This document shows positions 57,903-64,000 of a DNA stretch of 64,000 nt, in pieces. Under the pieces are notes generated by a model. It was not told where the DNA came from. It worked only from the letters and a program-made list of their open reading frames with translations, and did no database searches. A program made the position numbers and the translations under genes. The stretch lies in contig SPPL01000008.1 in NCBI GenBank assembly GCA_004570955.1, positions 1-64,000 on the forward strand. Reading direction: 5' to 3'. Origin of the DNA: Jeotgalicoccus nanhaiensis (GTDB taxonomy: Bacteria; Bacillota; Bacilli; Staphylococcales; Salinicoccaceae). Each line of letters opens with the position of its first letter. The stretch's first letter is position 1.

Positions 57903-58310
57903 ATGAAAAGTAACAAACTGTACATGCAAATGATTTTTATCGTGTCATTAATTGCTATGCTGGGCTCTTTATACTTTAGTGAAATCAGATTGTATGAACC
58001 GTGCGAGATGTGCTGGTACCAGCGTATTTTAATGTACCCGCTTGTACTGCTGTCGTTTATCGGCCTTATTAAAAACGATGCTAACGTAAGAATATACGTC
58101 CGTGCAATGAGCGGTATTGGGATACTGGTTTCCACCTATCACTACGCACTGCAGAAAATTCCGGCCCTCGGCGAGAGCGCCAATGCTTGTATGGGTGTAT
58201 CCTGTACAGTACAATATATAAATTGGGCTGGATTTATTACCATTCCCCTGCTTGCACTGACTGCATTTATCATTATTTTCATTTTATCATTTTTCATTAA
58301 AAAAGATTAA
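57903..58310 (+). CDS. bdbC: disulfide bond formation protein, BdbC/DsbB family
   Basis: 135 residues, four transmembrane helices. The first redox pair is in EPCEMCWYQR (Cys40/43 approximately), with the second pair in ACMGVSC. It reoxidises an exported thiol oxidase by passing electrons to quinone, made by the men genes of this window. AAAGGA precedes the ATG at 57903. First gene of a three-gene unit. Confidence 0.92.
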   Translation: MKSNKLYMQMIFIVSLIAMLGSLYFSEIRLYEPCEMCWYQRILMYPLVLLSFIGLIKNDANVRIYVRAMSGIGILVSTYHYALQKIPALGESANACMGVSCTVQYINWAGFITIPLLALTAFIIIFILSFFIKKD

Positions 58311-58329
58311 AGAATAGGAGCTATTAATT

Positions 58330-58833
58330 ATGGGCAACAAGATTTTTTACGGCATTATTGGTTTAATCGTCGTTGTATTTATTGGAGTTTTCATTTTCAT
58401 GAACAATCAGACCTCGGATCCGGAAAGTCTAAGTGACTCAGGATACTATCCGTACACTGATAAAGAACCTGATGAGCTGACAGGTCCGACAATCGATCTT
58501 TTGGATAACGAAGATTACCAGGCAAATAAGACGCCTGCAGAAGTTGAAGAAATTGTGAATTCAGGTGAAGGAGAGTTCGTTTACTTCTGGAGTCCTATAT
58601 GCTCGCATTGTATGGAAGCCACACCAATGCTGACAGAAGCTCTGGACAGCGTTGAGGGTGAAGTGACCCAGCTTAATGTTTATGAATACGAGAATGCATG
58701 GGCAACGTGGAACATTAACTCTACACCGACACTTATTTACTTTGAAGACGGCAAAGAAGTTGAGCGCTTAGAAGGAAATCCGGGATCAGCTGAAGGCTTC
58801 GAAGAATTTATGACAGCAGCTGCGGGAGAATAA
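58330..58833 (+). CDS. membrane-anchored thioredoxin-fold protein
   Basis: 167 residues. One N-terminal anchor helix (about 5-25), a linker and a thioredoxin fold with active site [10 protein letters not shown] (CSHC, about residue 95-98). The cis-Pro is in NSTPTLIYF. It lies 19 bases after bdbC and is the probable exported partner of BdbC, although classic BdbD is longer and has an inserted helical domain. AGGAG precedes the ATG. Confidence 0.85.
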   Translation: MGNKIFYGIIGLIVVVFIGVFIFMNNQTSDPESLSDSGYYPYTDKEPDELTGPTIDLLDNEDYQANKTPAEVEEIVNSGEGEFVYFWSPICSHCMEATPMLTEALDSVEGEVTQLNVYEYENAWATWNINSTPTLIYFEDGKEVERLEGNPGSAEGFEEFMTAAAGE

Positions 58834-58834
58834 T

Positions 58835-59650
58835 ATGAAATTTACCGTACCTGAGAAATTCAATGGATTTACTCTGGAAGAAGCTCTGATTGCACTTCAT
58901 ATTCCTAAAAAGGAAATGCACTGGCTGCGCATGTCGAAAGATATCGTTATTAACGGTGAAGTACAGCCGGTAAAAACTGAACTTAAAACAGGAGATACAG
59001 TCACACTGCCTGATTTCAGTGAAGCGAGCAGTTATAAGAAAAGCTCGAAGCAGGCAGTTATTCTTTTCGAAGATGAAAACCTGCTTGTCGCATCAAAACC
59101 GCCTGGCCAGAAAGTTCATCCGAACGAACCCGGTGAACACAACACACTCGTAAACGACGTGATTAATACAGTTACGAGCGAATATGTTGAACCAGTTCAC
59201 CGTTTGGACGTGGATACAACAGGACTTGTACTGATGGCAAAAAATGCATATATGAAGAAGATGCTCGACTATATGCTTAGTGAAAATAAAATTAAACGGA
59301 TTTACATGGGGCACGTGAAGAAAAACAGTAAAATTACTGCACAGAAAATTAACGCGCCGCTTGGTAAAAAGCCGCACACGAATATTTTCCATGTCACGAG
59401 AACAGGCAAAGACGCTGTGACGCATATTATTAGCAAGAAAGTAACAGACAAATATGAAGAACTGACAATCGAACTGGAAACGGGCCGAACACACCAAATC
59501 CGTGCGCATATGAAACACTTAAACGCCCCGCTTGTCGGAGATAAACTGTACGGCGGCCCGCCGTCACCCTATCTTCACCTGTACGGCTACAAAGTTTCAT
59601 TTAACCATCCGATTACAGACGAAGAAATCAGTGTAACGCTGGATGTATAA
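58835..59650 (+). CDS. RluA-family pseudouridine synthase
   Basis: 271 residues. The catalytic Asp lies in [16 protein letters not shown] (about residue 125). [16 protein letters not shown] and the C-terminal [20 protein letters not shown] are standard. The N-terminal 70 residues form a weak S4-like module. One base separates it from the thioredoxin gene, so it is co-transcribed. Which RNA it modifies cannot be told. Confidence 0.9.
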   Translation: MKFTVPEKFNGFTLEEALIALHIPKKEMHWLRMSKDIVINGEVQPVKTELKTGDTVTLPDFSEASSYKKSSKQAVILFEDENLLVASKPPGQKVHPNEPGEHNTLVNDVINTVTSEYVEPVHRLDVDTTGLVLMAKNAYMKKMLDYMLSENKIKRIYMGHVKKNSKITAQKINAPLGKKPHTNIFHVTRTGKDAVTHIISKKVTDKYEELTIELETGRTHQIRAHMKHLNAPLVGDKLYGGPPSPYLHLYGYKVSFNHPITDEEISVTLDV

Positions 59651-59660
59651 TATTTTAAAA

Positions 59661-59695
59661 CTGTCTCATCAAAAAATTGGTGAGACAGCTTTTTT
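59661..59695 (+). terminator. terminator after the RluA gene
   Basis: Stem CTGTCTCATC / GGTGAGACAG (one wobble) with an 8-base loop and a T run. Confidence 0.88.
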
Positions 59696-59731
59696 GTGTT
59701 AGTGAATATTTGGGTGGTTTTGCGCTTTTAC

Positions 59732-60112
59732 TGCCCATGTTGGAGTGACATGGGGATTTAACGGCTGTTAGTTTACCATGTTGAAACTGCATGGGCATTC
59801 AAATCTGCTTGGTTTACCATGTCGAAATTACATGGATAATCAAATCTGCTTGGTTTACCATGTCAAAATTACATGGGCAGTCAAAGCCGCTTAGTTTACC
59901 ATATCAAAATTACATGGGCAGTCAAAGCCGCTTGGTTTACCATATCGAAATCACATGGGCAGTCAAAGCCGCTTGGTTTACCATGTCAAAATTACATGGG
60001 CAGTCAAAGCCGCTTGGTTTACCATGTCAAAATTACATGGGCAGTCAAAGCCGTTTAGTTTACCATGTCAAAATTACATGGGCAGTCAAATACGTTTGCT
60101 TTCCCATATCAA
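59732..60112. repeat. tandem array C, about nine units, exact 41-bp period
   Basis: TTACC recurs at 59773, 59814, 59855, 59896, 59937, 59978, 60019 and 60060, each 41 bases on. Degenerate units start at 59732 and 60101. A typical unit is TTACCATGTCAAAATTACAT, GGGCAGTCAAAGCCGCTTGG. CCATGT and ACATGG form an inverted repeat with a 7-base loop. Related to array B, and between the terminators of convergent rluA-type and ppk genes. Confidence 0.92.
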
Positions 60113-60172
60113 TGACGAGAGGTTTACAATTGTTTGAACTTTATTGTTCAAAGTCATACAGAAAACCGCTCC

Positions 60173-60240
60173 ATGAACGTTGTCAAATCAACAGCGTACT
60201 TACAAACAACTCCATGAATTTTATCAAACCAACAATTTCC
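60173..60240. repeat. two array-A-type units beside array C
   Basis: ATGAAC at 60173 and ATGAAT at 60214 are 41 bases apart, and the first continues GTTGTCAAATCAACAGCGTA like the array A unit. Just before, TTTGAAC and GTTCAAA (60133-60152) form another inverted repeat. As beside array B, the A-type units lie on the minus-strand-gene side. Confidence 0.75.
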
Positions 60241-60257
60241 CACCATCAACACTCAAA

Positions 60258-60283
60258 CAAAAAAAGCACCCAAAATGGGTGCT
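60258..60283 (-). terminator. ppk terminator
   Basis: Perfect 7-bp stem AGCACCC / GGGTGCT with a 5-base loop; T run on the minus strand, 31 bases after the stop. Confidence 0.82.
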
Positions 60284-60314
60284 GTACTAATTCACAATCC
60301 GCAAATCAAACAAC

Positions 60315-62438
60315 TTATTTCCTGAACCGGCTTTTAATTCGTTCCAGTATGTTGCTGTATTCCTGCAGTAATTCAGTTTTCTTCTGCTCACTGTTTTCAA
60401 CAGCGCGTTTCATGAGTTCATCCTGAACACTCAAAGGCGGCAGATCATTTTTAACATATTCATATGTGCCGTCCGGCAGCTGAACACGTGCTTTCACGTT
60501 ATCTCTTAAGAATAATTCATTCACTTCGATCAGTTCTTCTACAATTCTCGGATCGTTGATGGGGAATAAAATTTCCACACGTTTGATCATATTTCTCGTC
60601 ATCATATCTGCTGACGATAAGAACATTTTCTTATCACCGTTATGATAAAAGTAATAAATTCTCGAGTGTTCTAAAAATCTGCCGACAACGCTAATAACGC
60701 GTATGTTGTCGCTGACATCTTTAATCCCCGGCTTCATACAGCATATTCCGCGAATCACAAGATCCACTTTTATGCCTTCCTGAGAGGCCTGCAGCAGTTT
60801 ATCGATTATTCTCTTATCCGTTAAAGAGTTCATCTTCGCAAAAATATAACCGTTGCCGTATTTTTTATGACTTTCAATTTCAAGGTCAATGCGTTCAGCA
60901 AACATATCCCTGATTTCAAATGGCGCGACATGCAGTTCCTTGTATTCCGGTTTAAGCGAATAACCGCTTAAATAGTTAAAGAAGTTTACAGCGTCATCTC
61001 CGATACGCGGATCTGTCGTAATAATTCCCATATCGGTATAAAGTTTGGCTGTGGAATCGTTATAGTTTCCCGTTCCCAGATGAACAAACTTAACAATTTT
61101 TTTATTGACCTTCTTCACAACCAGTGTAATTTTACTGTGCGTTTTCAGATAGTTCATGCCGTATATAACATGACAGCCGGCGTCTTCCAGTTCTTTGGCC
61201 CAGTGCACATTATTTTCTTCATCAAATCGCGCTTTCAGTTCAACAAGCACTGTAACCTGTTTGCCGTTTTCAGCCGCCAATTTTAATGATTCGATAATCG
61301 GCGAATCACTGGATACCCGGTAAAGGGTCTGTTTAATCGCCAAGACGTTTTTATCTGTTGCTGCCTGCTGCACAAATTCAATAATCGGCTGGAAAGATTC
61401 GTAGGGATGGTGAAAGAATATATCTTCTTTCAGCGCTGCTTCATACACATTACGGTTCCCCAAAAATTTCGGCTGCTGCGGGAAAAACGGTTTAAATAAA
61501 AGCTTTGGAAATCTGTACTTTAATTTATCCGTCATTTCGAACAGAAACGTTAAATCCAAAGGTCCGTCAAAACGATAAACATCTTCAGGATGCAGTGAAA
61601 GCTGCTCCTCGAGGAAAGATCCGTTAATGGTAATGTCACGGCTCCGGTCGATTTCAAGACGAACCGCGGCACCTTTAGTACGTTCTTTTAAGAAACGCTC
61701 GATTTCGATTAATAAATCGGCAGCGCCTTCTTCATGTATCGTTAAGTCGGCATTTCTTGTAATTCTGAACGGGAATGTTCTGTCAATCTGATAACCGTTA
61801 AAAAGTTTATACACATATTCTTCAATAATATCTTCCGCCAGAACAAAATAGGTCTTGCCTTCGTGTGATAATTCATAAAATCTTTTTATCACTGTCGGCA
61901 GCTGCACAATCGCAGTCTGTTTGCCCAGTTCATTCGATAAGTCTACGAATAAGTTAATTTTTTTGTTCATCAGCTTAGGAAACGGACGATATGCATCGAT
62001 TCCAAGCGGTGTTAAAGCCGGTAATATTTCTTCATCAAACAGTTTTTCCAGTTTATCCTGCAATGACTGGTGAAGCTGATGCGGTCTTTTTAGGAACACA
62101 TTCAGCTTTTCCAGTTCCTCCATCAGTTCGTGATACATTTCGTATTGAATACGGCAGTTTTCACGGTTCAGCTCACCGATTCCGGACAGCTGTTCTTCCG
62201 GAGTCATACCAGTCTTAGTATCAGGCTCGGCATAATTCATCTTAACCTGGTCTTTTAAACCAGCTACCCTAACCATAAAAAACTCATCCAGATTAGAGCT
62301 CGTTATCGCTATAAATTTCAATCGTTCGAGAAGAGGATTACGCGTGTCGCCTGCTTCTGCTAATACTCTGTAATTAAATCGCAACCAGCTTAGTTCGCGG
62401 TTATTGTAATAAGATTTATCGTTTAATTTATAAGCCAT
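60315..62438 (-). CDS. ppk: polyphosphate kinase 1
   Basis: Makes inorganic polyphosphate from ATP, reversibly. 707 residues, the normal size. N-terminal [17 protein letters not shown], the phosphorylated His in [14 protein letters not shown] (about residue 430), [11 protein letters not shown] and the late [10 protein letters not shown] are intact. AGGAGG precedes the ATG. ppx lies 39 bases upstream on the same strand, so synthesis and breakdown of polyphosphate are encoded together. Confidence 0.96.
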   Translation of the reverse strand: MAYKLNDKSYYNNRELSWLRFNYRVLAEAGDTRNPLLERLKFIAITSSNLDEFFMVRVAGLKDQVKMNYAEPDTKTGMTPEEQLSGIGELNRENCRIQYEMYHELMEELEKLNVFLKRPHQLHQSLQDKLEKLFDEEILPALTPLGIDAYRPFPKLMNKKINLFVDLSNELGKQTAIVQLPTVIKRFYELSHEGKTYFVLAEDIIEEYVYKLFNGYQIDRTFPFRITRNADLTIHEEGAADLLIEIERFLKERTKGAAVRLEIDRSRDITINGSFLEEQLSLHPEDVYRFDGPLDLTFLFEMTDKLKYRFPKLLFKPFFPQQPKFLGNRNVYEAALKEDIFFHHPYESFQPIIEFVQQAATDKNVLAIKQTLYRVSSDSPIIESLKLAAENGKQVTVLVELKARFDEENNVHWAKELEDAGCHVIYGMNYLKTHSKITLVVKKVNKKIVKFVHLGTGNYNDSTAKLYTDMGIITTDPRIGDDAVNFFNYLSGYSLKPEYKELHVAPFEIRDMFAERIDLEIESHKKYGNGYIFAKMNSLTDKRIIDKLLQASQEGIKVDLVIRGICCMKPGIKDVSDNIRVISVVGRFLEHSRIYYFYHNGDKKMFLSSADMMTRNMIKRVEILFPINDPRIVEELIEVNELFLRDNVKARVQLPDGTYEYVKNDLPPLSVQDELMKRAVENSEQKKTELLQEYSNILERIKSRFRK

Positions 62439-62477
62439 TTATAATCCTCCTGCTCTCATAATTATAGCGTGTAAATA

Positions 62478-64000
62478 TTAAGATTCTGTAAATTCTATCC
62501 ACAAATCTCCGCCGAGAATTTTTTGAATATGCTTTTTCTGACGGACTGCATGATATTCTTCTGCGATCGGGTCTCCATTGTACTGAATGTTCAATCTGAA
62601 GGCATCTCCGGATTTCGATAATTGTAAATTCTCGACAATTTCCGTATTGGAAATGTTCAGGGCATTCGCAAATTTAACGAGCGAACCGAGTGCCTGAATT
62701 TCATCCAGTTCTTCATCATTAAACCAGCCGGTTTCCTTCGCATAAAAGTCAAGCAGTGTTTTATTTTTATAACTGGCTATCAGCGCAAGTCTGACGCGGT
62801 CACGATGTCCGATGCCGTTAATATTGCTGTTGGAAATTAAATAGTAGGTATGCTGACTCGATGCATCCCGGTCGATAAAGTCACCTAAATAATATATCCC
62901 AGCAGCATGTTTCATAATCATTTTATTTGTACGCGACAGCGATAAAATATTCAGGCGCTCAAGTTCATGGTAAAGACGGTCAACAATTTCTGTTCTTTTA
63001 TCTGTATCAGTTGGATCCAAATTAAAGTCATTGGCCAGCTGTTCTATCGAATCTTCAAATACTCTGTACTTATTAAAAGCAACAGGATATTCCTTACTGA
63101 AAATGCGCATAGCCATACCTTCGCGCAGCCCCTTGCGGCTGAACTTGAATTCCTTGGCATCTACAATATTAAGCAGTGTTCTGAAAACAATGATACTCGG
63201 CAGAATAATATCAGCGCGGTCTTTACTCAGGCCGTCGATATCATCCAGGTTTTCAGTGTTCGTATTTTTCAACAGCTTATATACATCCTGTAAATCATTG
63301 CGCACCATAGTATAGCCGTGAACACCAGCTATCGGATAACTGATCATCGACTGATGAATACGCGCTATGTTACGCGCACTTCCGCCGATTGCCAAAATCG
63401 GCACACGGCGGTCACGCAGCCAGTTCACTTTTTTCAGCTCAGTTTCCACAAATTGCTTAGTCTGTTTAATCGCCGCTTTGTCATTATGTTTTTTACCTTC
63501 AAAAAACATTTTACTGAGCGTAACAACTCCAAACGATAAACTCGTACGGTAGATGATTTCTTTATCCTCGTAAAAAGTAAGCTCTGTACTTCCCCCACCG
63601 ATATCGATTGTCACGGCATCGTAATAACTGATTGTGTGGACAGCCGCTTCAAATCCAAGCGTTGCTTCCTCTTCGCCGCTGATAATGACCGCATCCAAAT
63701 CAAGTTCTGATTTAATGCGCCCGATAATATCCTCGCGGTTTTTAGATTGTCTGATGGCTGCTGTGGCCACCGGGAAAATCTTAGTTATATGATATTTTTC
63801 CGAAATTTGTTTAAAACTGTTCAGGATTTTTAATAAAGCTGCAATCCCTTCTTCTGCCATGTAGCCATCTTCATCAATATACTGAGCTAAACGTGCAGGT
63901 GTTTTAATGTTTCTAATTTCTTTTAAGCCGTGTGTCTTAGTGTATTCAAAAAGTACAAGTCGAATCGTGTTGGATCCGATATCTATTAAGCTTATTTTGT
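62478..64000 (-). CDS. ppx: exopolyphosphatase / Ppx-GppA phosphatase, 5' end beyond the window
   Basis: The frame stays open from the stop at 62478 to the right edge (64000). The ATG at 63860 is internal: upstream of it the frame encodes ISLIDIGSNTIRLVLFE, the N-terminal phosphate-binding motif of the family, so only the first residue or two are missing. About 507 residues are visible. ASKHA motifs DIGGGSTEL and AIGGSARN are present, and the C-terminal half (about 310-480) is the HD-type domain of long Ppx enzymes. It releases phosphate from polyphosphate chains; a role in (p)ppGpp pools is known in relatives. Confidence 0.94.
   Translation of the reverse strand, partial: KISLIDIGSNTIRLVLFEYTKTHGLKEIRNIKTPARLAQYIDEDGYMAEEGIAALLKILNSFKQISEKYHITKIFPVATAAIRQSKNREDIIGRIKSELDLDAVIISGEEEATLGFEAAVHTISYYDAVTIDIGGGSTELTFYEDKEIIYRTSLSFGVVTLSKMFFEGKKHNDKAAIKQTKQFVETELKKVNWLRDRRVPILAIGGSARNIARIHQSMISYPIAGVHGYTMVRNDLQDVYKLLKNTNTENLDDIDGLSKDRADIILPSIIVFRTLLNIVDAKEFKFSRKGLREGMAMRIFSKEYPVAFNKYRVFEDSIEQLANDFNLDPTDTDKRTEIVDRLYHELERLNILSLSRTNKMIMKHAAGIYYLGDFIDRDASSQHTYYLISNSNINGIGHRDRVRLALIASYKNKTLLDFYAKETGWFNDEELDEIQALGSLVKFANALNISNTEIVENLQLSKSGDAFRLNIQYNGDPIAEEYHAVRQKKHIQKILGGDLWIEFTES

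Noticed and set aside
59791-60426. 211-codon open frame with a repeated peptide
   Set aside because: It is the translation of 41-bp array C through all three frames and runs into the ppk terminator and coding region; no ribosome binding site.
63858-63860. ATG at 63860 as the start of ppx
   Set aside because: The frame continues upstream and encodes the conserved DIGSNTIRLVLFE motif, so the true start is just beyond the right edge.

Overview
The window comes from a low-to-moderate GC Gram-positive coccus of the Staphylococcaceae. The evidence is the gene content and order: metK (SAM riboswitch)/pckA/ytkD/yidD next to a menaquinone operon, a fadXDEBA-type fatty-acid operon, hit-ecsAB-traP-hemEHY, prsA-yhaMNO-yheAB and comK next to lplA. 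Several arrangements differ from S. aureus as I know it, for example there is no menC after menE. An outlying genus such as Jeotgalicoccus or Salinicoccus fits better than Staphylococcus itself; this is an inference from reading, not from a search.

Layout. 1-6.2 kb: aldehyde dehydrogenase, NERD protein, metK and pckA. 6.2-14 kb: ytkD, yidD and menaquinone genes menE-B-H-D-F (minus strand) facing menA. 14-16 kb: two lipoproteins, a membrane protein and a 28-codon membrane peptide. 16-24 kb: beta-oxidation operon fadX-D-E-B-A behind a promoter with a palindromic operator and a CcpA cre site. 24.5-25.2 kb: seven tRNA genes, with a terminator before the last one. 25.3-35.6 kb: accessory stretch with a Rieske oxidoreductase, a MerR/TipAS regulator, a nuclease, an HxlR/catE quinone-type pair, a probable Fur-controlled small RNA, a cold-shock gene, a nucleoside kinase, a C45 peptidase, a TauE-like exporter and a MazG-like gene beside tRNA-Ser. 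35.6-38.5 kb: two tRNAs, comK, a Fur-promoter small protein and lplA. 38.5-46.7 kb: hemEHY, traP, ecsAB, hit, ytxH and prsA. 47-54 kb: yhaM/N/O, yheA/B and an XRE regulator. 54.5-64 kb: glutamate/dicarboxylate symporter, an AirSR-like two-component system, a thiol-disulfide pair, an RluA enzyme, ppk and the truncated ppx.

Main unexplained structures. (1) Four intergenic tandem arrays (5.9, 37.0, 46.8 and 59.7 kb) have different unit sequences but the same period of exactly 41 bp. They mostly contain inverted repeats, and all four lie between convergent genes, between the two terminators. (2) At 29.7 kb a consensus sigma-A promoter overlaps a near-perfect Fur box and is followed about 125 nt later by a strong terminator with no ORF between. 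The predicted RNA displays a C-rich loop, as in the iron-sparing RNAs FsrA and IsrR. A second Fur-type promoter 7 kb away drives a 65-residue protein. (3) traP and ecsB overlap tail to tail in the centre of a perfect 28-bp palindrome that also serves as their shared terminator.
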